From assembly GCF_000003855.2 (NCBI RefSeq), contig NW_003101682.1, positions 6,847,361-6,911,360 of the forward strand: a stretch of DNA of 64,000 nucleotides. Direction: 5' to 3'. The DNA is from Blastomyces gilchristii SLH14081. Taxonomy: Eukaryota; Ascomycota; Eurotiomycetes; Onygenales; Ajellomycetaceae. Position numbers and translations under genes: made by a program. Shown one piece after another: positions 22,401 to 33,730 of this stretch. Position 1 is the first letter of the stretch. Every line of letters begins with the position of its first letter. The notes beneath the pieces are model-generated. The model was not told the DNA's origin and ran no database searches. It was given only the letters and a program-made list of their open reading frames with translations.

Positions 22401-24691
22401 TATTATTTCTAGCTGTCTCTTCTGTCTTTACTCTTTTTTAACACTCACTGAAATCAATCATGTTATCTCTCTTCAAATATTCTGCAGTTCTGCAGATTAT
22501 CAAGGTATATGAGCACTGTCACAGATGAAAGAGAGAGAAGAAGAAGGCATTCAAGTAAGAGAAGATAGATTATAAGATATATTATAATATCTTGAAGAGA
22601 CTCTGTAAGAGAGTAGAATGATAACAATTTTAAGTAACACTTCTGATAGATTTAGACTGAACTAAGTATAGAAATAATGCAGATGACACTGTCTGTGAGA
22701 CATTGAAGAAGAAGATAGTGAAGAGTCTTATACAGTAGCAGTGAGATTAGAAGAAGTCTTAAGAATAATTTAAGATCAAGATAAAGAGAGAGAGAGAGAA
22801 GAAGAGTATTACTGTAAATAAATAGTAGCAGAAGAAGATTGAGAGAGTGTTAAAGTAAGAGATAAAGAAGTTAAAACTGATAAGTTTTTTATTTATTAAG
22901 AGATAATAATTTTTAATAATACTTCTGTTCTCTAATTGATTAGCAGAAGCTAACAGAGAAGAAGAGAATTAAGGCCTTGTTTAGATCTTAAATACACTTC
23001 ATGATTCAGAATATTGAGAAGACAGCTCTGCTCTCTGAGCATGTTAATCTGCTTACTGCTGAGATGAAACCTGAGACAGCAGATCAGAAAATGCAGGATT
23101 TTAGAGCATAGATTAATCTAACTGAGAGAAAGTAGTAGAAACTCTTTTCTAAGAAGACAGTGAAGAGAGATTTTAAGATGATTATTATCTCAGATGAGAA
23201 GAAGAAGAAGAAGAAGAAGAATGAGAAATGAATTATGAAGAATAATAAGAAGAATGAGAAAGAGAAGAAAGATAATGAGTAGAAAAAGTTTTTTTCTTTT
23301 TATATTAGTTAGTTATAAGTTCATAATTATTAATAATTGAAATTAATTTTAAGTTTTTAAAAATTATTGTACAAGTTGTAATCAAGTCAGGAACAATATA
23401 TATATATATATATATATTTAACTATCATGATTCACAAGTTACTATAATATATAAGTATCAACATTTTTTCAACATTGATATTTACAATATTAATATATTT
23501 TTAATAATATCATCTGATAATATAATTTAGTAACACTCTCTTTCATAATATTAATATATTTCAAGAAATATGACAGAGATTAATCAAGATTGTTTATTTA
23601 CTTTTATAAATTAATAATATTCAATCTGAGTTAGTACTAAAATTATAACTAAGCTAAGAAACAAGATTATTTTCTCTTATATTAAATTCTTCTTACACAT
23701 ATCAGTGATCAGTTATTGAAAATAAATTATTATCTTTCTTAAATTATTATTATATCTTCTGAATTCACTTCTTTCACTTCTTTTACTTCTATTAAAGATT
23801 TATAAACTCTTTAAGAAATTACTGTGAATTACAAAGTCTATATTATTTACAATTTAACACAGAATGCTCTCTTTTAATTATAATGAATAATTACTTCATT
23901 CTTCACATCTGATTTCAGGTCATAAAATTTATAAAAAACTCAACATAAACACTGAGATAAACTATGAAATAATTATTAATAGATTATATTATAGATTACT
24001 GAAGAGTCATCTCTCTACTGCAATCACTGTAACTTTATTCAGAAATATTCATTGTGAACTAATTATAGCTCTGGAGAAATTTTTCAACATCTGAAGTCAT
24101 CAGAATACAAATAATAAAAGAAAAATAATCAGAAAATTACTACTGAGCTGATAAGTTACTCTATCAGATAATAATTTTTGATAATACTAACTTTCTAATT
24201 TGAAGAAAATTATATGAAAATGACTCTGTATCAGTACTCTGATTTCATAACTCTTATCTGATAACTTTTATAAATAATTACTTTATATATATATATCTCT
24301 GAATCTTTCTCTTTAATCAATTGAAAACTCTGAATTTCAAACACTTCTTCAAATACTTAATTTAAATCTTCATATTTCACATCAATTCTGTCTTCAGTTC
24401 AATCTCAAGATATACTATAAAGTCAATATACAATATCTAGAATCAGAGTTGAAGAATCATCAAAGAGTGTCTCTCACAGTGAATGTATAAACTAGTATAA
24501 ACAATCTTGCATTTATAAGAGTTATATGTTATTATATTGATAAGAACTGAACTTATTAAAAGATATTAATTGAATTTAAATTATTGATCAGTAGTCATAC
24601 TGAGAATTATATAATAAAGATATTAATAACTGTGATTAAAAATAACTATTGAGATATTAGTCTCAGTCTTCTTATAATTACAACTGATAAT

Positions 24692-25062
24692 ATGCCCCGG
24701 TGGCCGAATGGTTAATGCGGCCACCCGGTAGCGCCTTGGCGTGGGAAACCAAGGCGTGTGGGTTCGAAACCCGCAGGGGATACATTAAATCCAGAACCCA
24801 AGCACCTCAGGTTTCTAATAAATACAGAGGTGTACAAATCACTTCAACAAATTGCTCTATGTTCCTGGAATGGGAAGTTATTATCGCATGTATCTAATTG
24901 TCACTCCTTTGTATTTTCCTATGTTCTTGTTATCTTGGCGTGGTCTCAACACCTGTATTTCCTCCTGTATAACCAACACTTGACCTGTATTTAACATCAC
25001 GCAAGGACTCATCATAAGCTCCGCTTGCATATGAGTATAATGGAAGAATAATAATAATAATA
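24692..25062 (+). mobile_element. tRNA-derived SINE (371 bp), not RIP-mutated
   Basis: GC-normal island in hAT copy 1. The 5' head is tRNA-like with Pol III promoter boxes: A box TGGCCGAATGG (24701-24711) and B box GGTTCGAAACC (24761-24771). The CCAAGG-type arm and T-arm can fold. An unrelated body of about 270 bp follows, ending in a simple (ATA)n-type tail at about 25047-25062. It is flanked by a perfect 12-bp TSD ACAACTGATAAT (24680-24691, 25063-25074). hAT copy 2 has the uninterrupted site (42941-42952, reverse), which proves insertion. The tail implies LINE-dependent retroposition. Recent or too short for RIP. Confidence 0.88.
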
Positions 25063-25559
25063 ACAACTGATAATACTGTGAATAACTACACTATGATGAA
25101 GAGCTTGAAGTAAAAATTAACTTTGTATTTCTGAAATAATAAACAAGGTCATACTCTCTGCATTACTCATGTGATTCAACTTGTGATATAAACACTAATA
25201 AAGAATTTTAAAATTAAGACAAAGAATAATGAGATGACTGATTCTGAAGATAAGAATGAGATGAAAGTGATTACTCAAGTAACTTTTGTATTCACTTTAT
25301 AAAAGATAATGTTTTTTGACAACACTTTTTAATATTACTTTTTGATAATACTTTTTGATAACACTACTGTTAATTTTGAATAGATTGACTAATAATTTAA
25401 ATATTACAGATTTGAAATATTGCTAATATGATTTATATCTCTTCTAAATAATAACAATGATTTTATGATATTTAATAAATAAACAAATCAGTCACATCAC
25501 TGAATATGATACAGAATGTTAGAATATAATAAAGTTTAATATATAAGATAACTATTCAG

Positions 25560-26060
25560 ACTTTTCAATTGTTATCAGATAATTAATCATTGAGTGTAAT
25601 ACTCTGATTAAGAAAAAGATTCAGATATTGAAACTTTCTGATATGAAGTGAACTCAGTTATAATATATGATTGATTTACTGTTTCAGTTTTATAAGATAA
25701 TAAAGACAGTCTCAATCACTCATACATCAATACTGCAGTCAGTCTGATAAGTGTATAACAGTTTATTTACTCATCTTGAGAAGTAGTTGAATCACTCAAA
25801 AAGAAATTCAGTCTGAAATAATATTATAGTGCAGACTATTATTACTGTAAGAGATAAACTGGTATATTACTACAGTAAAACTGAACAATCTTTTACAGAG
25901 TACTATACTGTAGTAGCTCTACTAGATTTCTTTTATTAAGTTAATATCTACACTTCTCAAGATTGAACAGAGAAGAAATGAGACTTATATATCAAATTAA
26001 TCTGAGACTACTACAATACTAACTATCAGAGATTTGAATGAGCAGATATTCAAGATATAA
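25560..26060 (+). pseudogene. hAT transposase remnant
   Basis: Reading through TGA and other stops gives blocks typical of the hAT transposase between the catalytic core and the dimerisation domain: LSDMK followed by QLxxMI, TVSITHTSI, then VYNSLFTHLEK, VRDKLVYYYSKTEQ, and YTVVALLDFFY. Several stops fall where Trp is expected (as in MKW). Supports family assignment; it cannot encode an active enzyme. Confidence 0.7.
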
Positions 26061-26879
26061 AGACAGTGAAATACAATTCTCTAGTAAGTAATGATCTTTG
26101 ATAACACTTTATATTACATAGAACTATAATACTAACTTTGAAATAGAACTTATATACATTAATTACAATCAAAAATCAGACAAAACTACATACTTGTAAA
26201 ACTGAATTTAACTGCTATCTTCAAGATAATCTGATAAATTTACATACTAAATCAATTCTAGAGTTATGAAAAATTATTGAGAGTATATATTCAACTGTTA
26301 CACTGATGATATATAATATTCTGATATTTTCATTGACAGAGGTGAGAATGAAGTGAAAGTTCAACTCAAGTCAAGATATTTATCACTATTATCAGAGACA
26401 ATTACAAGAAGAAATAATTAAGAAACTCATGATTGTAAAACATGAAATTATCAGACAGTTTAATATCTCTGATCACAGTATATTAGAGAAGTATAGTTTT
26501 CATGAGAAAGTGAAGAATAAACTTGCACAAGAATGTATTTAGTTATTTCATAAGTATTATCAATAATTATTACCAAATTCTGATTATATAAGTAATCACT
26601 GAATGAACTGAATAAGACTGATTTTAATCTTCAGTCTCAGTCTTATTCTGATTTTGAAAGAATGATCATCTTTCACAGTTTATTCTGAGAAATTACTCTC
26701 ATTTCACTGTTCTTGAATTAAATCTGATTATTTTTCACATCATTTCTCTCAGAAATGATTCATTTTCAGATTTTTTTGAGACTTGGTCCTGGTGAGACTC
26801 ACGTCAAGAAATGTATGAAATCAGATCAAATGAGATCAAATGTGAAATTCATGATCTCAGCGGTCAGTCTACTCATGTT

Positions 26880-29800
26880 AGAGGACTCTCTGAATTCTGT
26901 AAATGTTAAGAAGAAGCAGGCTTCTGACTGAGGTGCAGGTAAGAATGAAGTGAACACTCATCTCAATATCTTAAGGCCTGAAATGTTAATGTATAAGAGA
27001 CACTTGAATAAAAATTGAGAGATGGCTACAAAAGTGTTAGCAGATACAGAAGCTTCTACACAATATATTAATAATTATATAATTTAAAGACTGAAAGAGA
27101 TCTGCTGAGTGAAGAATTCCTGATACATAAGATTATCTGATAACTGATATTTGATATCATCTGCAAGAGTAAGAGTTTTCTTGCACTTTGAAGAATAATC
27201 TTACTATATTTGAGCATAAGAGCTGCAGAATGTGAAATACAATCTTATTCTTGAACTTAATTAATTTCAAAGATTCAATCTGCAGATTCAATAACATACA
27301 TGTTATATACAGTTGACTGATAGAAAGAAAACAGTTCATACAATTCTATCAACTGATATGAGAAGAACATTTCACATCTCTGATATAGAAGGATTAAATC
27401 TGCTTACACATTAACAAGTAAAGAGAATGATTTGTAAGACCTCATCTGAAAGCATTCTGTATGTCATACAGGACTCAGAAGTGAAGGAAATCAAGATAAA
27501 CAATATGCAGAAGAACAAGCATATAAAGAAGCTTCTGAAGAAGTATGAGAAGATCTTTCAAACAGATCTTTCACTGAAATTACTGCTGAAACAAGAATTT
27601 GTACATGAGATTGACACAGGGGATGCAAAACCAGTCAATCAGAATGCATACTCTCTGTCATAAACACACTTTAAAGAACAGAAGTGTCAGATCACAGATC
27701 TTCTAGAACATGATCTCATATAATTCTCATCAAGTATATGAGCCTTTTCAGTTCTATTTGTGAAAAAGACAGATGAAGAGTGATGAATGTGTATCAATTA
27801 TCAAGCACTTAATAAGCTTATGATTAAGAATGAATATTCATTGTCACAGATTTAACAACAGTTGAATACAGTTGAAAATACTCAATATCTATTGAAGATT
27901 GATCTTCTCTCGGAATACTGACAGATTTATACAGACAAACTGTCAGTTCTGTAAACCATATTTAATACATAATAAGAGAAGTTTGAATTCCTGATAATAC
28001 TATTCAGTCTAATAAATATGTCTGTCATCTTTCAAACAATGATGAATATAATTCTTTATAAACAGAATGAAATCTCATATCTTATATATCTCAATGATAT
28101 TCTAGTCTTTTCAAACTTATATGATGAATATCTGAAGTATCTCAATAAAGTGCTTATAACTCTGACAGAGTATAAGCTCTATATCAAATCAACAAAGTGT
28201 GTGTTTGAAACAGAAGAGTTGAAGTTTATAGAATATATAGTAAGTGATAACTGTATACATCTCATCTCAGAGAAATTGAATATTATAGTGAATTAATCAC
28301 AGCTGAGAAATGTACATTATATATAACAGTTTCTTAAGTTAATCTTATACTACTGCAGATTTATCAAGGATTTTATATGAATATCTACATCACTCTCAGA
28401 TCTCTTAAGAGAAATGAATGCAAATCTGTGAAAGAAGAAGTTTTATTTAATTATCTGAAATGCTGTGTGCGAAGAGGCTTTTCTCATACTGAGAAAATGC
28501 ATAATAATATCTCAGTGCTTATTCAATCAGATCATGATAAATCTTTCTACATTGAGACAGATGCATCTGAATGAGCTATTAAAGACACTGTTCTACAGAT
28601 GAGTAAGAACAGCAAGCTGCACTCAGTGATATATGATGATAGAAAACTATCAAATACTGAGCTCAATTACTCAGTGTATAAAAAGAAATTGCTAGTGATC
28701 AAGCACACACTGATGTTGTGAGATAGATATATTAATAATGAGTATATAACAATAATGATCATGAATTATGAAAGTCTTATCTATCTACAATCAATGATAA
28801 AATCTTTCAAACACTTAGTATGTTAAATCTCAGAGTTTCAAGTATACAATCTTCATATCAAATACTGAAAGAGATTGAATGCTGTGATATCTAATACAAT
28901 CAGTTGCAGATCTGATTTCATGAGTGAGAATTCTGTGAATCAGATATAAGAAAAGTTTATGTTAAACATACTGAGAGAGTGCAAGGAATCAGAATAAGTG
29001 AATGTTATAATCTCTCACTTGAAGAATGATAAGATGTCAGATAACAAGTATCTCACAAGAGTAGTAGAAGAGATGCTTTCAAACTTCAAGCTGAGAAAAT
29101 TGAAAAACAATATTGTGCTTTACTATGATCTAGAATATGCAGAAGCTCTCTATCTAGAATCTTCATTTAGACACAACTTGATGACTCACATGCACAAGGA
29201 ATTCAGTCACTTAGAAAGCCCTGAACTCATGAATGTACTTGAATCAAGAGTATACTGACTAAGTATGACTGAGAACATTCAGATGTATACTCACAAGTGT
29301 CTGAATTATCAGGTTGTGAAAGAATCTAAGAAAGAGTTAGAATGTGAGAAAGTGCAATATCAGATAAAGTGTATAATACAACTGTTCAAACAATGAGAGA
29401 TGAATCTCATAGACATATTATCACAAATACTAAATGAAAATCAATGAATAATCACTGCTATTAATTACACTACTGACTGATCAGTCACAAAAGCAGTTTC
29501 AGAGATAATAGAGAAGATGATGATGAAGTTTCTATATGATGAAATCTATATTAACTATGAAATACTGTATGAGATTCTAACTGATAATGATGTGAATCTC
29601 ATAGAAGAAGTAGTGAGGCATTTCATAAGTTAGTTATAGACAAGACATTGTAGAACAACATCATATCATTCACAGATAAACAGGAAGATGAAACACTTGA
29701 ATGAAATCTTGAGCAACATGCTGACAAAATATCTAGTGAGCAAGTCTATGAGATTATGAGATGAATATCTCAGTCAGACACTATTAATCACATGAATTCA

Positions 29801-30723
29801 GCAGTATGCAGTCTTTAAGCATTCACTATTCTATCTGTTGTATGAATTGCATCCGCGCATTCTGAAGAATGCTTTGAAAAAGATGAAGAAGAAAACAGCA
29901 GTTACAGACACAACAGTTGTGAACATAGAATCAAGATTGAAAGAGATCAGTCATATATATGCAAAAGCTAATAAGTTACTTCTGAACTGAGCAATTCAAT
30001 TGAAAAGAATATGAGACTCACTAGTTAAGAAATCAAGTCTCAAGATAAGAACATGAATTCTTATATACAATGAAAATTCTGAGAAGTTTTAATCTAGATG
30101 ATTTGAGTTATATAAAATACTCAAATCACATTCTCTGAGAATATATACATTGAAAGAACCAGAGGGACAGATCTTATACAACTTAATAAATGATTCATGA
30201 CTTGTGAAAGTAAAGATACAAGACTTAAGTAGATTATGATTATCTACAGCACTATTATCAGTGTTGAAAAAGAAGAGACTTATAATTGAAAAGTCTCATA
30301 AAGTAAGAGAAATCATAGATGCTTATGAATCAGATAATCTCACTTATTTCAATCTTTTCATGATTATAAGAAAAGAATGAGAAGAAATAGAGAAATCAGA
30401 TGAATGTCACACTTCAATAAGTGATGAGACTGTAGCTGATTGTATGATAACACACTGTAGATAGTAGATGCAACATGATAAAGAGCAGTCTCAAAGTGAC
30501 AGACTTACACATGAGTTAGATTACAGAAGAAAAAGGAATTCAGAGTTGAATTTGACTGTTTATATCAGTTCAATTGTGAAGATAACAGAGGACAAAGCAT
30601 CTGAAACATTCATGAATATATGAGATCAAGCTATCTCAATCTCTGAAGACACTCAGAGATCAGATGAGATTAGTTTTAATGAGCTGTTTACTGTAGTGAT
30701 TTGAGTGAGTGAAGAGAGACAGT
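26880..30723 (+). pseudogene. pol remnant of the nested LTR element (PR-RT-RNase H-IN)
   Basis: Continues the coding region after hAT copy 1. Protease: LADTEASTQYIN at about 27037-27072, the DTGA active site with Gly changed to Glu. RT at about 27660-28300 includes CINYQALNKL, SEY*QIYTD and YLNDILVFS (YLDD with Asp to Asn). RNase H is seen as FYIETDASE at about 28547-28570. Integrase at about 29130-29950 includes SPELMNVLESRVY, MYTHKCLNYQVVKES (HHCC region), ITAINYTTD, ILTDNDVNL and TRHCRTTSYHSQ. Tail to about 30440. Trp codons have become TGA throughout. Shorter open frames inside (27427-27663, 28018-28296, 28377-28574, 28998-29258) are pieces of it. Confidence 0.8.
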
Positions 30724-30731
30724 ATAATGCA

Positions 30732-31237
30732 TAGACTGACCGTGTGACCGTGTCTGAGACCAGGACCAGAATTTTTGATAGTCTCATTGCCAATTCGACA
30801 GATCTCATTACACGGTTCTAACATTAGATAGTAGTTTCATACTGTCTCAGTGAGACTTACTGTCTACTCTTGTCACATTTTTCAAATGAGACCATGATTT
30901 CCACTTCTCAATTTAAATTATTTTTATTGCTTTAAATGACTTTAAATCTCATTTGAGCGTTACCAAAAAGTGTTACTTTTTAAAAAATTAAAAATAGTCT
31001 AAAAAAAACCTTAAAATGTCTAAAAATAGTAACTTTATGCCAAGAATGGGACTAAATGGGACCAAATGAGATCACTTTCTCATTTTTTTCAAGTCATGGT
31101 TTCATTTTGAGATCTGATATATAGTCACTTTGCATGTTTATTTAATGATTAGTCTCAGCGGGATTCACGCCAAGAAATGTATGAGATCAGACCAAGTGGG
31201 ATCAAACATGAAATTCATGATCTCAGCGGCCAGTCTA
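30732..31237 (+). mobile_element. hAT-type MITE (506 bp)
   Basis: Termini TAGACTGACCG and CGGCCAGTCTA, with a perfect 8-bp TSD ATAATGCA (30724-30731 and 31238-31245). Shares about 35 bp at the left end and about 90 bp at the right end with the full hAT copies, and no transposase. A subterminal octamer GACCGTGT is duplicated at its left end. Retains CG, CC and GG, so it is far less mutated than its surroundings. A non-autonomous derivative. Confidence 0.9.
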
Positions 31238-31245
31238 ATAATGCA

Positions 31246-33530
31246 CAAGACAGAATCATAAAAGATGAAAGCTGCTGAATCTAGTCACTGAATACTGTAT
31301 TATATAGAGGTCATGTAAGAGTAGTGACTAGCAGATAAAGAAAAAGTGTAAGAAAAGAAAAGAGATAATGAATTAATCATCAACTGTAAGAGTCAGCTGT
31401 AAAAGATAAATGTTATTATATACACTTCATTCATTTTCATATACTATATATTTAATCTATTTCCAATGCCACATCATCTGAAAAATTTTAAAAATAAAGA
31501 AAATCTCAAAACTTGAGATCTGTAAGAAATTTGAGAACTGTAAGCTGCTCTTGCAACAATGCTGTATACATCTTCAATTTCTCTACTGCTCTGTGTACAA
31601 CATTAATGTCATTTATCACAAGATTAACTGAAATACCAATATAGAAATGTGTATGTGTATATGTAGAAAAATTGAAGAAGAGTGCAGGATCTGCAGAACT
31701 AGAAGTCAGGACAGAGAGAACAGAGATGAAAGAAATAGAAGAAGAAGAAGATACAGAACTGAATAAATAATAGTGAAAGCTACTTGAAATCAAATACTTA
31801 TAATCTGATATGCACACAACCTTTCTCACAGAGAAGAGAGAGAAAGTGATGAGAGAAGCTTGAGAGTGAGAGAAGATAGTCTCAGTGATATTATTATCTT
31901 TGATTAGAATGATCTCTGATGCTGAAGCAACTAAGAATCATTATTAGTGTATAAAAATTATAAAATCAGAGATGAGAATAGTTACTGAATGAACACTCAC
32001 TGGCCTTAGAGTTGTACATGTAATTACAACATGTACAAGGCTTCTCAGAAAGAGAGAGAGAGACACAGAGAAATGCAGAAAGCAGAACACAGCATGTAAA
32101 CAGCTCATTCTCATAATAATATCTCAGATAAGATGTATAAGTCTCACATCTATGAGTGTAAAAGAATACAATATCTGTGTTTTTATTTCTGAAAACACAG
32201 ATATCTTTTATCTGTATTATGAAGTTGAATGACAGATGTCAGAGAATAGACTGATACAGATCTATCATTCTGAAGAAATTCATCAGAGTGAATATTTCTA
32301 TAATATTGAACTTTACAGTTATAAAAAGCTTCTTGATATCTGTGAACATCATAACTTCATACACAGTAAAACTCATAATAATTTCCTCTAAGAACAGAAA
32401 AATCAGTGTTAGAAAGAAAAGATGAAAAAGAAAAAGACTTATAATCTTAACACTGTTAAGAGAAGAGATGATTCTCTGATATAAATAAATAATTATCTTA
32501 TTATAAATATTTAAAATGAATGTAATAATCAGTATCTGTGACTGAGCTTTAGATAGTCATGTTATACACAGTCTTTATACAATAAATCATTCTGAGAGTC
32601 AGTAAGAAGAGTGAAAGTGTACACACTGAAAAATATGATTTATTAAGTCTATATAACATCTTCTTGAAACAGGGAGAGCTGATAATGAAAGCAGAGATAG
32701 TAAAATCAGAAGTAGCTGAAGTGAGAGTCACAGAAACAGAGATAGCAGGAGCAGGAGAATCAGACACAGAGGCAGATATAAGAGATTGAGAGAAAGCAGT
32801 AGAGAAAGAAACAGAGAGAGCAGAGAGAGATGTAAGAGACTCAGTTATACATAGTATAAACAATTTCTTCATTATCACATTCTTCAAGTTCTCAATCAAT
32901 GATTCAATATTGAGTTCACTATTATTAACAGACACAGATCTGTCAACATGTGAAGATTCTATATGAATAAAAACAAATATATCAGCATCTGCATTTATAT
33001 AAAATCATGTCAGAAAATATGATCAGAAACTCACTGAGAAGAAAAACAGTCAAGAGTATATAAGAAGATGAAGAAGATGTGTCATTTATAATAATATATT
33101 CTGATGATTATTAGAAGATAAACAAGCTCTGATCATGTATATTTCACAATGTGTTATACTTACTGCTAACAAACTGCCTGATATAAGCACTACAATGATG
33201 CTTATGAGAATGAGAGGCTATTGTCAGAAATATATACAATGTGATAGATAAACAGATAGAAGGTGTTGAACAGAAGAAGAAGCAGTAATCTGAGATGAGA
33301 TAATAATGACATTCAATGATGATGATAATGAAGAAGATGATTGAAGAATGAGAAAAGTTAGTCAATGAGTAATATAATATAGTGAAAGTTTCTTTGTGAG
33401 AATGTACATAAGATACTAGCTGAATCAGAGATAGATCACAAGATTATGAACACTAGTGATGTACTAATCCGCATGAAGCTAGGGTGAACATTATGATCAT
33501 GTGAGCATGACTGAATCTGATGAGAGAGAA
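31246..33530. other. Post-integrase region of the nested LTR element with antisense ORFs
   Basis: 2.3 kb between pol and the 3' LTR. Plus-strand frames are closed. On the minus strand three frames stay open: 31506-31829 (107 aa, ending with a leucine-heptad-like segment AVEKLKMYTALLQEQLTVLK), 32549-32935 (128 aa, Ser-rich with a short coiled-coil-like start) and 33144-33365 (73 aa). No family is recognised. They could be an antisense gene, or open only because the mutated strand has few TAA/TAG in that frame. Confidence 0.35.
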
Positions 33531-33725
33531 TATAGTTTAAAAGAACATACAATCATTGAGATGATTTGAAAGAATGTACAACTGTCAGATAATAACACGG
33601 CCACTTTCAAACTTGCTTACAAATGTAAAGAGGCCATAGCAGCCACTAATTAATTTAGCGTACAATATATAAGAAGCCGGCGTACGCCTGTAATCGTACG
33701 CTGGCTGAAGCAATCTTTGAATCAC
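33531..33725 (+). repeat. 3' LTR of the nested element
   Basis: 195 bp. Here the first half is mutated while the end keeps GCCGGCGTACGCC and CGTACGCTGGC, the reverse of the pattern in the 5' LTR. Confidence 0.85.
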
Positions 33726-33730
33726 ATAGA

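Larger units (their letters stand above)
20648..26871 (+). mobile_element. hAT DNA transposon, copy 1 (6.2 kb, contains a SINE)
   Basis: Terminal inverted repeats TAGACTAACTG and CGGTCAGTCTA, with a perfect 8-bp TSD CTCATGTT (20640-20647 and 26872-26879), the hallmark length for hAT. A transposase C-terminal part can be read through stops at about 25600-26060. Without the SINE and its duplication it measures 5841 bp, close to copy 2 at 41146-46945 (5800 bp, reverse). Contains an A-rich tract (about 21018-21200) and an ATT/ATC trinucleotide tract (about 22305-22400), both also present in copy 2. RIP-mutated and not active. Confidence 0.9.
18741..33725 (+). mobile_element. Nested LTR retrotransposon (Ty3/Gypsy) with 195-bp LTRs
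   Basis: LTRs at 18741-18935 and 33531-33725 are both exactly 195 bp. The flanking 5-bp duplication ATAGA (18736-18740, 33726-33730) splits the RNase H of the outer Gypsy. A purine-rich tract (GATGAGAGAGAA) precedes the 3' LTR. Removing the hAT element and the MITE leaves about 8.2 kb. Internal order: gag, protease, RT, RNase H, integrase, which is Gypsy order. If LTR ends are forced to TG...CA the TSD is lost, so I prefer TAT...CAC. Confidence 0.85.

Noticed and set aside
22285..22512. His/Tyr-rich open frame
   Set aside because: Translation of an ATT/ATC microsatellite that is also present in the second hAT copy.
23190..23290. Short GAA-rich tandem array as a CRISPR-like or satellite repeat
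   Set aside because: It is an imperfect GAA microsatellite within hAT copy 1 and has a counterpart in copy 2; no spacers or regular units.
24694..24781. A possible functional tRNA gene (Ser/Leu-like)
   Set aside because: The A and B boxes are good, but the acceptor ends pair poorly, the sequence continues into a 270-bp body with a simple-repeat tail, and the whole unit has target duplications. It is a SINE head.
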